Source: Blumeriella jaapii (lineage: Eukaryota; Ascomycota; Leotiomycetes; Helotiales; Drepanopezizaceae). From it: 64,000 bases of DNA. Under the pieces are notes generated by a model. The model was not told where the DNA came from. It searched no databases and saw only the letters and a program-made list of their open reading frames with translations. Positions 33,391 through 45,430 of this stretch are shown here, one piece after another (the first letter of the stretch is position 1; each line of letters begins with the position of its first letter). The DNA lies in contig VWND01000043.1 of assembly GCA_009599575.1 (NCBI GenBank), positions 1 to 64,000 on the forward strand, given 5' to 3'. The position numbers and the translations under genes were made by a program.

Positions 33391-34850
33391 TGGCGGGAAA
33401 GCTTTCGATTTTTTCGTATGCGTTTTGAAAGTCGTTTGAAAAAGGGTTTTCGTTTTTATTATTATTATTAAAAAGCGAATTTTCGGCCGGTTCGATTTCG
33501 TTTATATTTATTAGCTTAGGAAGGCTTTTGGATGGAACCGAGGATCGGTTCGTAAAAGGTCGTGCAGATTGGCCTCGAACTTTTTAATATGGAATAAAAA
33601 ACGAGCGTTGTCGTTGGTTCGATCGAAAAGAAAGAACGCTAAAAGGGGCGTTTTGGCGTAGAGAAGAAGGAAAAATAAAGGGCTGAGGAGGAGCTTATAA
33701 AGTATTTGAACGATTTTCGTACGTACGATTTGACTCGTAGTACGCTTTGGTTGAGGATTTACTATTTTAATAAGTGGTAGATTTGGTTAAAAAGCGATTC
33801 GCGTATAAAATTCGTTTAGCCAATTGATTTTGTTTTTCTTAACGGACGGCGGTGAGCTAATTTTTAAAAGTCGTTGTACGCGCTTATTCCAAATGCAGCT
33901 TTTTTCGTAAACGCTTTAGTATTTTGTCGCGAAGGGCGTTTCGAAGCTGTTTGTTAGTTCGTATTTAAGCGTTCGCTGCGAAAGTGAAGAATCGCAGATA
34001 AAATTGCCAAAAGTCGTCGTGCGTATTTATTGCAAGCATTTTAAACTCGTTTTCCGCCTTCTGAACGTTTGAAAAGTCGGCCAGGAAATCGGCGACCTTT
34101 TTTATTAATTTTTCGGAAAGTGTAAGATCGGAACGGTTTAAAATACGCGGGATCAGAAACTTTTTTGCTACGCTTTCGGTTTAATCGAATATGTAATTTT
34201 TGCGGAATCGATCGCTAGCGAAATAATCGTGGTAAAGTTCGAGGTTGTCGAGAATTTTAGTTTTTTAATGGCGTGCTTTGTAATTTTTACTATTATTTAG
34301 CTTAAATTTAAGGTTCGGAACGCGTTTTATACGAGCTAGTCGAAAGTTAGCAGATAAATAGGAATTATAGCGTTTAAAAAGCGCGCTAGGGTTTTGGCCG
34401 TTAAAAGAAGATTTAAAAAAAGTTCGCGAAAAGCGTGGAGGTTGGTTTGCAGCGTTTATTGGTTAAAATAAGACGTTGCGAGGAGAAGGAAGAGTAGCAG
34501 ATTCGCGACTGGCAGAAGCACGTTCGATAGATTTTATTAAACGCTTTGATTAAGGGGTCTGTCGCAATCGCATAGCTTTCAGAAGTTGTCGTTTACGCTT
34601 TTGCGCTTTTTTCAGTTGATTTTGCAAAAGTTTCAACTGAACGCTTTTAGCGCTAGGCTGGGAGGTGGCAGGCGAAGTGGTTGGCGCTCTGCTTTTTTTT
34701 TTGTTTTTTTTCCTTGGGGGGAGGATTGTTTTTTAGAAGAAAAAGCTTTTGGGGGAGGCTGATTTTTCGCTGATTGAAAGGAGGGAGGTTGTGGTGTAGT
34801 AGCAGGAGCTGAAAAGCTCTGCTGAGGGGGAGATCGTTGAACAGGTGTTA
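33390..34850 (-). pseudogene. gag: B1 gag relic
   Basis: The Gag starts Pro/Gln/Ser-rich (PQPPSFQSAKNQPPPKAF), then a Lys/Arg stretch (KKAQKRKRQLLKAMRLRQT) and the capsid part: FLIPRILNRSDLTLSEKLIK, ENEFKMLAINTHDDFW, NKQLRNALRDKILKRLRKKL. No CCHC knuckle is evident. B2 lacks about 98 bp near the start of this region. Confidence 0.8.
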
Positions 34851-34962
34851 TTCTTCGCGAAGTGCGGAAATAGGCCTTTTTACGACCGGTCGATCACTTT
34901 GGTATGATTCGTGAGGAATTCGAGGGGAGAGATAGTTTACGCCGTTGTTAGCGTAGAAAAAG

Positions 34963-34974
34963 AGTTGTTGATAA
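34963..34974 (-). promoter_or_regulatory. B1 primer-binding site, self-priming type
   Basis: The minus strand reads TTATCAACAACT directly after the 5' LTR. Ten bases (ATCAACAACT) are the exact reverse complement of AGTTGTTGAT, found in the less mutated family B LTRs (42866-42875 in B2) about 40 bp after the TATA box. This is the layout of Tf1-type self-priming. Confidence 0.65.
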
Positions 34975-35273
34975 TGTAACGATTTAATTAGTCGAAGGGC
35001 TGGGAGATTAGTTAACTGGTCGCCGTGTTTATATAGTATGAAAAACGAGCTTTTGGTTTTGTAACAACAAAGATATTCATTTAGAATTAACAATTGCAGA
35101 AGGCAGAAGTTGCTAAGGGGAGAGAGTCTTATATACATGATAGTCTCCATAGTTGATGGGGAGACTTATCAGGAGACCAGGGAGCTTGCAGCTATACGTA
35201 GTTGCTGGGGAGCTTGCAGCTATACGTAGTTGCTGGGGTGACACGAGAGGTGGCAACAGAGTGAATCGTCATA
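34975..35273 (-). repeat. B1 5' LTR (299 bp, doubled 29-bp unit)
   Basis: Same length and structure as the 3' LTR, ending with the RIP-modified ATCGTCATA next to the TSD atata. It is less RIP-mutated than the internal coding parts. Confidence 0.95.
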
Positions 35274-35278
35274 ATATA

Positions 35279-35762
35279 TCTCAGAAACGTTTGAAATTAC
35301 GGTTAGGCAATTCTGAACCGTGCGAAGTTTAAAACGCGAAAATCGCTTTTTTGTTTAAAAATAACAAATCGAATATTAGTTCGTACGCTTCGACCGCTGC
35401 GCTCGGTTTTTTTAAATTAAATCTTTTTTAATCAAACGCTTGGCGAAAACTTATTTTTTTAATTTTACGCTTTATAATTATAATAATTACAATTTGCGGC
35501 TTTTTATTAAAAATAATAAAAAAATGGTTGTACGTATATTAGCCTAAGCTACGAAATATCGAAACCGTAAATTATATAATAATATTATATCAATTTAGTT
35601 AATTTACTAAAAAATAAGTTTTTTAATACGCTATTTAAATGTCTGAACGCAATCTTATTTTATTTAATTCTTTTAGAGAACACAAAGACTTTTTTAATAG
35701 CTCTTTTATTAAAAACGATTTTTTTTATATTAAAGATTTTTAATTTGCAATTTTAAAAAACA
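35279..35762 (+). other. C-ii leader, second piece
   Basis: Homologous to C-i 20226-20702, including the partly open frame with the hydrophobic stretch. No regulatory motif recognised. Confidence 0.8.
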
Positions 35763-37930
35763 TTTATTTATTTAATTTAAATTTTACTAATATTTTCGCT
35801 AATATTATGGATAACGACGCTTTTCGCTTTTTCATGCGAGGCCGCATGCCTTTTTTTGGCTTCTTTGGTACATTTTTATTTAATAGCGCTAATATTACCG
35901 ATTTTATCGAGAAATATAAAAAAACCTGCGAAGATTTCGGAGTTTTTAAAACTGAGATATTCGACAAATTCTTTTGCTATTATAATTTAATTATTAAAAA
36001 TATTATTAAATCGATAAATAAATAAAAGGCTATTAAGATTCGAAACTGGCGCAAGTTAATTAAAGCTTTGAAATCGGAATTCCGAAACCACGATCGCTAA
36101 TAAATTCGCGATATTATCGCTTTTTTTAAACAGTTTGTTATAACAATTCGCTAAGCCAAAAAACTTAAAGCTTATTATCGTACTTATACGAAAGTTTTTA
36201 ACGTTTTCGTTAATAAAAAAGTTTTAAACGAAATTAAACAAAAAAGATTGTTTTTACTTGGTTTTTCAACCAGCATTTGTAACAAAACTATTAAGCATTT
36301 TAAGATTAATAAATAAGATTTTGAAATTTTCGATTAATATTTCAAATTTGTAAAATTCGTTTTTAAACAAAACCAAAGCGAACGTATTATCGAGGCTATA
36401 GATTTAAAGAAATTTCTTTTTTTTATTTATAAAAAAAACGTGAAAGCTTTAATGCAGAAATATGTTTAGCCGCTAAAAGTTACCGAAATCGCTAAAAGAT
36501 AATTAATTATTATATTATTTAATCGTTTTGCAAAATTTATAAGCTTAAAAAAACTTAATAAAAATATCGAAATTTTCGTGTTAAAATTTACCGATATTAA
36601 AATTTAAGGATTTCAGAGCAAAGTCGAAGGTTTTATATAATAACAAAAAAAACTTTTTTACGTTAATTCGAATAATAAAAACGATTAAAATAGCTTTTAT
36701 AATAATTATTCTTTTTAAAATGCGCGAAGCGATTAATTTCGCCAAGCCATCGTAAAAATAATAGCTGCCTAATAGCAATCTTTTCGTGCTAGCGATTAAA
36801 ATCAGCGAAATATTAATTATAATAACGATTATTAAAGGAAAAAAAAAAACTAACGCGAAAACCAGAATCGCGGCTATTAAAATAATAAAAGTAATTATTA
36901 AAAAAAATCCCGTGGTTTTAAATGTGAATTTTATAATAACAAAGAAATTTACTGCGAAAAACCTTATATTCGCTTAGAATGCAAAGCATTTAATTTCTGT
37001 ATAAATAATGGTATTTGTTATATTAATAAATACGAAGCGATTTGCTTCGGACTGACGAAAACAAAAATAAACTTTTTTAACAAAGCTGAGAATTAAAGCT
37101 GGTTAAATACTATTCGTTTAAAAGTAAAAGGTACGAAATAGAACGATTGTTTGAAAAACAGAAAAAATACAAAAACGATTTTTACTAATAAAAAAAAAAA
37201 TATTTCAAAAAGCGTATTAATTAAAAAAAAAATTTTTATCTTAAGCGTAAATAAAATTTAAATATATAAATAAAAAACAAATATATATATTACTAATGCA
37301 AATATCGCATTTGCAAATATTATAATTATATAATTAAGCCAGCGAATTATAAAAAAGCAAAATGCTTTTGTTTTATTTGCCAAACCGACTGGTATAAAAA
37401 AAAACGTTAGAATCGAAAAGGAAAAAGATTTTGAAATTCGAAAAAAAACCGATGAAATTATTAGAAAAACGCTTATAATAGAAAAAATTAACGACGATAT
37501 AAAAAATATCGATACCGATATTCCGGTTTAAATTATTCAAAAAGTACCAGCTTCTAAACGCTTATTATTAATGCGAAGCGAAAAATAAATCGATAAATAT
37601 ATCAGCTTCGAAGCCGTCGACGAAGCTATTAAAAAAATTATAAAACAAAAAATTAAATTGAAATTCAGCGATTTATTTAGCATAGAAAAAAGATTCGATA
37701 AAATTATTAACAAACAAATTCCTGTATTAAAAAAAAACGAAAAAATCGAAATTATTCGAAAAAAAAAACGATTTCGAATTAAAAAAAAATCAAAAAAAAT
37801 TTATAATATCGTAATTAATTTAGCCGATAAAAAAAAATCTTCGGAAAAAATCAGCCTTTTAGCTTTCGTTATAAAAACCCAAAAGTCAAAACGACGAAAC
37901 TGCTTTTATACGGCTATAAAAGCGCTAAAA
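35763..37930 (+). pseudogene. gag: C-ii gag relic
   Basis: The capsid part is uninterrupted by other elements and parallels C-i (AFRFFMRGRMPFFG, NSANITDFIEKYKKTCEDFG). The nucleocapsid-like and linker part runs about 36740-37900, with a Cys-containing segment near 36966-37060 (LECKAFNFCINNGIC) and a readable frame at 37658-38008. The uninterrupted sequence proves both the D and C-ii insertion sites in C-i. Confidence 0.85.
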
Positions 37931-39140
37931 ATAAAAATAATATTTAAGAAAAGTACGACCGCTTTCGCTTTATTCGATAATAGAGCCGAAATTAATTGCA
38001 TAAACTAAAAACGGCCGAAGCCAATAGTATTTCGATTATTACCGATAAACGAATAATTTATATTATCGTTAATAGAAATACGATTGAGTTTAATAAAATT
38101 GTACGAAATATAAAAATCGACGTTAAAAGTATTATTATTTACGAAAACTTTTTAATAATAAAAAAATGCTTTTATTTTATTATTTTTGAAATGTTTTGAA
38201 TTTTAAAAAGTTTCGTCAGTTTCAAATACACCGAAAACGGCCAGATGAAAGCTTTTTTCTGAAACTGGAACCGGTTTTTTTAAGGTTAAATCACCGTCGT
38301 CGGCGATAAGGTTTTTTTAGTCGACGTTTTATCGGAAAACGAATAGCCGGCTTTGGTTTTAGAACAAACGCTGAGCTATAATAACATTTGGAAAATATTC
38401 GGTTAAAAACATTTACGTCGCTAATCGAAATAGCACCGCGAATAAAATTAGCTAATATTAATATTTTTAGCTATTAATTCGGAAATAAAAGTTTCGAAGA
38501 TTTCGTTTTTATATTAAATAACCCCGATTTACATATTTTATTTTTTTGTATTAATATCAGCATTTTTTATAAGCGTAAAGCTGATAAAATACGATTTGTA
38601 AATTTTGGCGAATCCGGTGGAAATATTTTCGGAAAAATAAACGATTAATTTAAAAAAAATAAAATAATAAAACTTTTTTAATTAATTACTAGCGAATTCG
38701 AAAAACTTATTACCGGCCGATTTTCCAGCTTATTATTTAACAGCCGATTTACAAAAAAACGATTTAATAATTTAGCAATCGAAACCTAATTTTTGCTAAA
38801 AAAAAAAAAGGTTTTATACGAAGTTTTACGCAACCGCGAAAAAGCTATAACTTTCGATTTTACCAAAATAAGCTAATTTAGCTTTAACGTTACGTTATAT
38901 CGATATTAAAACCGTGTTTTATAAAGCTTGGCAAAAAAAGATCTTTTTAGTTTTTAGAGCCTTTTAGGATAAAATAGTCGAAATGCTAAAAAAACGAATT
39001 AAGCAAAAAATCTTCGAATTCTGCCACGGCTTATATAAAAACAAATAATTTATTATAGCGAAAAAAAAAAAAATTATTTACAGATTTATTATCGTAATTA
39101 TCGAAATAAATAAAATAACGATACGAAACGCTAACGTGCC
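37930..39140 (+). pseudogene. pol: C-ii protease relic and linker
   Basis: The protease motif at 37976-37987 reads DNRA in ALFDNRAEINCI, while C-i has DNGA. The family form is presumably DSGAEVNCM. Downstream RT-proximal sequence is readable around 38870-39130. Confidence 0.8.
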
Positions 39141-40330
39141 ATTTAACGTCGATTAATTTTCGAACGAATTCGTAAAACTAACGATCGTTTTTTTTTTCGA
39201 TTTGTTTTTCGGCTACGATTATTTAGTATTTAATCTACGATTTAAAAATATAACGGCAATTTAAATTTCAATCGGTTTATTACGTATAACGAAAATACTT
39301 ATAAAAGCTATTAATTCAGTCGCTTAATTCGTGAAAATCGTATATAAAGTTTTTATAATTTGCATTTCTGATATTATTTTTTTTTACGTTAACGACGTTG
39401 AAATAAAAGGCTTTAAATTATATTATAATAATAAAAAAATTCTTTTTGAAATTCGACGTTATATAATAAAATATATTTAAAATATCGATAAAATTATGAT
39501 TTGCTTCGAAAAAGCTAAAACTATTATTGGCCTTCGATTAAAATTTTGTATGCCCGAAATAAATATCGTCGGTTATATAATTAATAACGCTAGCCGCCAC
39601 CCTTAATAAAAGAAAATTAAAAAGATTTGCGAATAAAAAAAATATAAAAATATTACCGAAGCCAAAGCTTTTATTAGCGTTGTGATTTATTATCGTAATT
39701 AAATTAAAAACTTTTTTTAAAAAGCTACACTTATTTACGCTACGATAAAAAAAAAAATCGATTTCGTTTAAAAGAAAAGCAGAGCAAAGTTATAAAAGTT
39801 TTTAAAAACGACCTTTTATCGGCCTTATCGCTTATACGGATCGATTACAATCCAAACGCAGAAAAAATTATTTTAATTATCGACGCTAATATTTTCGGTT
39901 AAAAAGCTGTATTGCAACAAATCGATAAAAACAAAAAACGATATTTTTTACGATTCGAAAGCGGATTATAATTTTTCGCAAAAGTACGCTACGATGCTAT
40001 TAAACGAAAATGCCGAGGCGCTTTTAAAATAATAAAAAAAATAAAAAGCGAATTGTACGGCGTATATTTTATTTTAAAAACAAACGCAAAAATCCTTATC
40101 GATTAATTAAATAAAAAAGCTAATAATTTATTAAAAGCGCTCGTTATCAATTAAATAATTTGAATGCGATTTATAAATTTCGAAATCAAACATATTAAAA
40201 AGATAATTAATATAGCGGCAAACGGCTTTTCGAAACGAAAACGCTTTTATTTATTTGATTTCGCTAAATAAAGCGAATAAAATATCGATAAATAAATCGC
40301 TAACGAAATCGGCTGTTTCGCTATTTGCGC
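39140..40330 (+). pseudogene. pol: C-ii reverse transcriptase and RNase H relic
   Basis: RT motifs are the DLFFGYDYLVFNLRF block near 39200, the AQFVKIVYKVF block near 39325, and the catalytic box YVND at 39385-39396, where FLDD-type is expected. IIGLRLKFCMPEINIVGYII is near 39520. RNase H runs 39840-40300 with IILIIDANIFG and a KCRGAFKIIKKIKSELYGVY block. This belongs to a gypsy clade distinct from A, B, D and F. Confidence 0.85.
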
Positions 40331-41995
40331 TTTGGGTTTTATAGAGCCAAAACCATTCGCGTTGTTATTTCGGCTGGCACCGCGAATGAAAAATATTAAT
40401 TTTCGGGCCGAAAAAGCATTCGCGTTATTATTTCGGCTGGCACCGCGAATGGATTTAACCGAAAATAATCGAAATAAACCGATTAGCGATAAAAATAAAT
40501 TTTTGATCGATAATTACGAAACCGAAGATTTTTATTTAATCGTATATTATTTAATTATTTTATTTAAACTATTTAGCGTGCTAAATTATTAATTTAAATT
40601 ATTTAAAAACCAGGCTTTCGATTATATTTTAGCCGACAGAAAATTATATAAAATAAAAAATAATATATATTAAAAACGCTTAATAATAAATAATAAAGCC
40701 GATAAGTTTTAAATTATAAAAAAAGCCTACGAAAAAGTATTTTATAAAAAAGCTGAAGTTATTTATTATCGAATTAAAAACGATTTTTAATAGAAAAAAT
40801 GCTTCGAAGATTGCAAAATTTTCGTTAAAAATTGCATTTTTTGCTAAAAACGAAAGCCTGGCCGAAAAAAAAACTTATTATATCCGACGTAGTCTTTTGA
40901 AATTTAAAAAAAAATTAATTTCGATATTATACGCGTATTAATTACCGATCGCGGTTATATATGCTTCGTATTCGTTATTAACGATTTATTTAAATGACTT
41001 AAAAAGCGATTTTTCCGAAACGTTATTTTCGAAATTATAACGACTTTTTTTTAAAAAAACGTTATATATCGATACGATTTGTTTAACAAATTAAACGTCG
41101 ATAATAAATCCGAAAACAAAAGCGTTATCGAAATTTTTATAAAAAAATACGGTATTTAGCGTATTTAAATTTTAGCTTATAATTCGAAAAGCAACGGATT
41201 CGTTAAACGAAATTATAGAAATATTTTCGACGGTTTTTTAAAAGCTATTCGAAAAGGTTATAAGCGTTGATCGCGGAAATTTTCGAAAATGCTTTTTGTT
41301 ATACGAATATATATATACGCTTTTATTAAAATAATTTTATTTTTTATTTAATACGGCAAAAACGCTCGATTGCTTTTGGAAATAAAATGGCTCGTATAAA
41401 AGCTTTATAACGTAGTTAAAATGAAAACGAAAGCAAATCTGTTAGCAATAAGATTTAAACAGCTAAACTACCGCGATATAAATATAAAAAAAATAATTTT
41501 AAAAAAGAAAAGATATAAAAAAGCAGCTAAGAAAATTTAAAATAAAATTAAAATTTAAAAAAAAATATTAATTAAAAAAAAAATCTGGTTTTGATTTACA
41601 ACGTTTAGCGCGCTATTAATAAATCGGCCGATATTAAATTTAATTATAAATAGCTCGGATCTTATAAAATATGCGAGGCCGAATTAAATAAAAGTTATTA
41701 TAAACTTACGGAATTCGATAAAACAAAACTGAAAAAAACGTTCGCCGTTAACCGGTTAAAGCGATTTTATAAAAAAAATTAGCAAATTTATTTTTTAAAT
41801 TCTGATTTAAATAGCGATTTCGATTTCAACGAATCCGACGACGATTCCGACTAAAGCGATTATATTTTTAAAAAAAAAAAACTTTTTAAAAAGGTTTGAA
41901 AACAGCCGAACGATAATTCCGCTGCTAAAACCACAATTTAAATCGTAATTCCATTTATAACCGAAAAAAAAAAAATGTTTACAAAATTGTTTACT
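40330..41995 (+). pseudogene. pol: C-ii integrase relic with acidic tail
   Basis: The hinge at 40332-40592 is open and contains the doubled motif FALLFRLAPRM. Integrase follows: a zinc-type region around 40740-40860, a core with ITDRGYICFVFVINDL near 40945, and the C-terminal part at 41570-41840 with GSYKICEAELNKSYYKLTEF and NRLKRFYKKN. The end is acidic (FDFNESDDDSD). No chromodomain is seen, unlike the other gypsy families here. Confidence 0.82.
40354..40451 (+). repeat. Two 35-bp direct repeats with inverted ends in C-ii pol hinge
   Basis: Units 40354-40388 and 40417-40451 both run cattcgcg to cgcgaatg, so each could form a stem of 8 bp, and they lie 63 bp (21 codons) apart. C-i has the same pair at 55811-55845 and 55874-55908. 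Confidence 0.85.
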
Positions 41996-42240
41996 AACTG
42001 TTTTATTGTTTTTATTATTTATTGTTTTTTTTTTTTATTATATACTGTTTTATTGTTTTTGTTTTGCTTTATTTATATATAATTTAATCGTTTTGTTTTA
42101 TATATATTATTTATTTTTAAAACTTTTTTTTATATTGTTTAAAACATTTATTATAATTTTTTTTTGTTTGACTGTACTTTTGTTTATTAAAACAAAAGCT
42201 TTGTATATATTTAAGCCGCATATTTGATATATTTATATTA
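41996..42240 (+). other. T-rich spacer after C-ii pol
   Basis: Nearly pure T/A sequence. A formal open frame at 42006-42227 encodes only Phe/Leu/Ile/Tyr because of the T-richness and should not be taken as a membrane protein. It separates the integrase tail from the next coding-like region. Confidence 0.6.
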
Positions 42241-42244
42241 ATCG

Positions 42245-42716
42245 CATATTTTACGAAAATTATTTTTTATGCATTTTATTATTTGCTATTTTCTGTATTG
42301 TTTATTTTTTTCGTTATTCTGAACGAATGCTTATTTGAACAGTTATAATTTATTAAAAAAATAATATACGGATTCTCGTGGCTTTTGAATACAAATATTT
42401 TATAATTTCCGTATTTTTTTTTAATTATTTTTTAACAAATATAATACACTTTTTTGATTAACAAATCTATCGATATTATATCGTTTTTTAAGCAAAGCGT
42501 TGCTAAACCTGGCAAATTTATTTTTAATTTATTTTAGAACGGAATTATTATACGCAACTTTTCCGAATTTAAATAAATATATAATGCCGTTATTTTAAAT
42601 TAATAAACAGCTTTCGTAAAAACGTTTATAAAGCAATTCGATATAATAATTGAAAACGTTAACGAATTTTTATTCGATTATAAAGATTTCGTTAAAACTG
42701 AATTCGTTCGCAAAAG
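42245..42716 (+). pseudogene. Unknown post-pol ORF of C-ii, 5' piece
   Basis: A forward frame runs from about 42245 with only TAA/TAG breaks. It has a hydrophobic start (FYAFYYLLFSVLFIFFVIL, 42265-42320), then charged sequence (IENVNEFLFDYKDFVKTEF). It reaches the B2 insertion at 42716 in mid-codon and continues in the same frame at 49035 once B2 and one TSD copy are removed. I do not recognise the protein. Confidence 0.6.
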
Positions 42717-42986
42717 TGTAACGATTCACTCTTTTGCCACCTCGTGTGTCACCCCAGCAACTACGTATAGTTGCAAGCTCCCTGGTCTCCTGGTGGGTCT
42801 CCCATCAACTGTGGAAACTATTATGTATATAAGGCTCTCTCCCCTTAGCAACCTCTGCCTTCTGCAGTTGTTGATTCTAAATGAATATCTTTGTTGTTAC
42901 AGAACCAAAGGCTCGTTTCTCATACCATGTGAACACGGCGACCAGTTGACTGATCTCCCAGCCCTTCGACTGATTAGATCGTCACA
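42717..42986 (+). repeat. B2 5' LTR (270 bp)
   Basis: It runs from TGTAACGATTCACTC to ATCGTCACA and is one of the least RIP-mutated sequences in the window (CpA and TpG still frequent). The TATA box tatataagg is at 42826-42834 and the presumed transcript start agttgttgat at 42866-42875. Open frames reading into it (42793-42993) are not genes. Confidence 0.96.
42826..42875 (+). promoter_or_regulatory. B2 core promoter: TATA box and inferred start
   Basis: tatataagg lies 40 bp before AGTTGTTGAT. The latter is complementary to the primer site just after the LTR, which is how I infer the transcript start. The spacing is normal for a fungal TATA promoter. Confidence 0.55.
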
Positions 42987-42998
42987 TTATTAACAATT
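42987..42998 (+). promoter_or_regulatory. B2 primer-binding site, self-priming type
   Basis: It reads ttattaacaatt; B1 keeps the less mutated TTATCAACAACT. The two changes are CpA-to-TpA. In family form it pairs over 10 bases with the transcript's first bases. Confidence 0.6.
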
Positions 42999-42999
42999 C

Positions 43000-44520
43000 T
43001 TTTTCTACGCTGGCGACGGCGTAAACTATCTCTCCCCTCGGCAAAGCTTTTCAGCTCCTGCTACTACACCTCAACCTCCCTCCTCCTCTCAATCAGCGAA
43101 GAAGCAACCTCCCCCAGAAGCTTTTTTTTCTGAAAAACAGTCCTTCCCCCGAGGAAAAAAGAACAAAGGAAAAGGCAGAGCGCCAACCATTTCGCCTGCC
43201 ATCTCCCAGCCTAGCGCTGAAAGCGTTCAGTTGAAACTTTTGCAAAATTAACTGAAAAAAGCGCAAAAGCGTAAACGACAATTTTTAAAAGCTATGCGAT
43301 TGCGACAGACTTTTTAATTAAAGCGTTTGATAAAATCTATCGAACGTGCTTCTGCCAATCGCGAATCTGCTGCTTCTCCTTTTTTTCGCAACGTTTCATT
43401 TTAACTAACAAACGTTGCAAACCAATCTCCACGTTTTTCGCGAATTTTCTTTGAATTTCCTTTTGACGGCCAAAACTCTAGCGCGCCTTTTAAACGCTAT
43501 GGTTCCTATTTATTTGCTGATTTTCGACTAGCTCGTATAAAACGCGTTTCGAATTTTAAGTTTAAACTAAATAATAATAAAAATTACAAAACACGCCATT
43601 AAGAAACTAAAGTTTTCGATAATCTCGAACTTTACCACGATTATTTCGCTAGCGATCGATTTCGTAAAAATTATATATTCGATCAGACCGAAAACGTAGC
43701 AAAAGAGTTTCTGATTCCGCGTATTTTAAACCGTTCCGATTTTACATCTTCCGAAAAATTAATAAAAAAGATCGCCGATTTCTTGGCCGACTTTTTAAAC
43801 GTTTAAAAAGCGGAAAACGAATTCAAAATGCTTGCAATAAATACGCACGACGATTTTTAGCGATTTTACCTGCGATTTTCCATTTTCGCAGCGAACGTTT
43901 AAATACGAATTAACAAACAGCTTCGAAACGCTTTTCGCGATAAAATACTAAAGCGTTTACGAGAAAAGCTGCATTTGGAATAGGCGCGTACAACGATTTT
44001 CAAAAATTAGCTTACCGCCGTCCGTCAAAAAAAACAAAATCAATTAGTTAAACGAACTTTATACGCGAATCGCTTTTTAATCAAATCTATTATTTATTAA
44101 AATAGTAAATCCTTAACCAAAGCGTATTACGAATCAAATCGTACGTACGAAAATCGTTTAAGTGTTTTATAGGTTTTCTTTCAACCCTTTGTTCTTTTTC
44201 TTTTTCCACGCCAAAACGCCCCCTCTGGCGTTTTTTTTTTTCGATCGGATCAACGACAACGCTCGTCTTTTATTTTATATCAAAAGGTTCGAGGCCAATC
44301 TGTACGATTTTTTACGGGCCGACCTTCGGTTCTATCCAAAAGCCTTTTCAGGCTGATAAATGTAAACGAGGTCGAGCCGGCCGAAGATTCGCTTTTTAAT
44401 AATGGTAATAAAAACAAAAACCCTTTTTCAAACGATTTTTAAAACGCATACGAGAAAATCGAAAGCTTTCTCGCCAGTCGGGAAAACGCCCAGGCCTAAG
44501 CAAAGCCTTTTTTTTAAGCG
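43000..44520 (+). pseudogene. gag: B2 gag relic
   Basis: The N-terminal part is Pro/Ser/Gln-rich (PATTPQPPSSSQSAKKQPPP), followed by a Lys/Arg segment and the capsid part with FLIPRILNRSDFTSSEKLIK (about 43705-43765) and NAFRDKILKRLREKLHLE (about 43926-43980). No CCHC knuckle is seen. Compared with B1, about 98 bp are missing near 43040 between short GAGGGG-type repeats. The minus-strand frames here (43093-43281) are shadows. Confidence 0.82.
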
Positions 44521-45430
44521 TATTACGCGATATACGTTATTTTAACGTTCGAAAGCTTTTTAATAGCGATTTATTAACAATCTCCGTTATATTTATTAAA
44601 AATGGCCTTTCGTACAAAATAAAAGCGCTCGCCGACTTTAAAGCGAACGGTTATGCGTTAATCGATTCGGCGCTAATTAAATTTCTTTTTTTCTTTTTAA
44701 AACCTTTGATTCAACCTTTTCCGGCTCCTTTTCCTATAAAAAGGTATAATAAAGCTCGTGGCCATTTAATTACATATTTTACGTTTTTTAATTTTATTAT
44801 TAATAATCGAATACAATCGTTATTTTTTTTTTAATTACTAATCTCGGAAATTATAATATAATTTTAAAAAAAGCTTGGCTGGCCGAACATCAAGTTCTAC
44901 TAGACTATAATAAACGCAAGCTTTATTGGCCGAAGTTTTACCCCCCCATAGTCTTTTACGCTCGTTATATTAAAATCTTTTATTTGCATCTTCGAAAAAT
45001 TTAATTTCGCTATTAAAACGACGCTATAAAACGTAATAAAAATCTTGACCAATTGTGACAAATTTACGACGCTATGCGAAACGCGAAAAAATCGAATTTT
45101 ATTCGCGGTGCCAATTTCGATAGCGACGCTAATAAAATAATACAAAAAATTACACCATCTTTCCAAACTGCCGATTTCTTTTTTATTATTTTTTTTTTTT
45201 CTTTTTTCCTTTCGTTAAAACAGCTTTTTCGTTTTACGAAAAACAATTATATTAAAAACCGAAAAAAAACCTTCGCCGCGATAGCCTTTTAGTTTAATAT
45301 AATCGATAGTTTAAATAAGCCATCTTTTGAACTTTTTAAACGACCAATTCGAAAACGAGTCCCTTAATCTATTGCTTATCTAATTTCCATTTGCCAAATT
45401 ATTGCATACGCTTTTAAATTGATTTTCAGA
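44520..45430 (+). pseudogene. pol: B2 protease relic
   Basis: The frame reads SYKIKALADFKANGYALID near 44620-44680. The triad DSGA has become DFKA and is dead. In B1 the same position reads DSRA. The following stretch corresponds to the post-protease linker. Confidence 0.85.

Larger units (their letters stand above)
28809..35273 (-). mobile_element. Ty3/gypsy chromovirus family B, copy B1 (complete)
   Basis: This full-length minus-strand element of 6465 bp has 299-bp LTRs and perfect TSD atata (28804-28808 and 35274-35278). The empty site is shown by C-i near 20218-20228. Order on the minus strand: 5' LTR, self-priming site, gag, protease, RT, RNase H, integrase, chromodomain-like tail, 3' LTR. 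It is among the least degraded family B copies here and serves as reference for B2 to B5. Confidence 0.97.

Noticed and set aside
42006..42227. Open frame that looks like a multi-pass membrane protein
   Set aside because: It is a translation of T-runs; Phe/Leu/Ile content follows from base composition and there is no polar pattern between segments.
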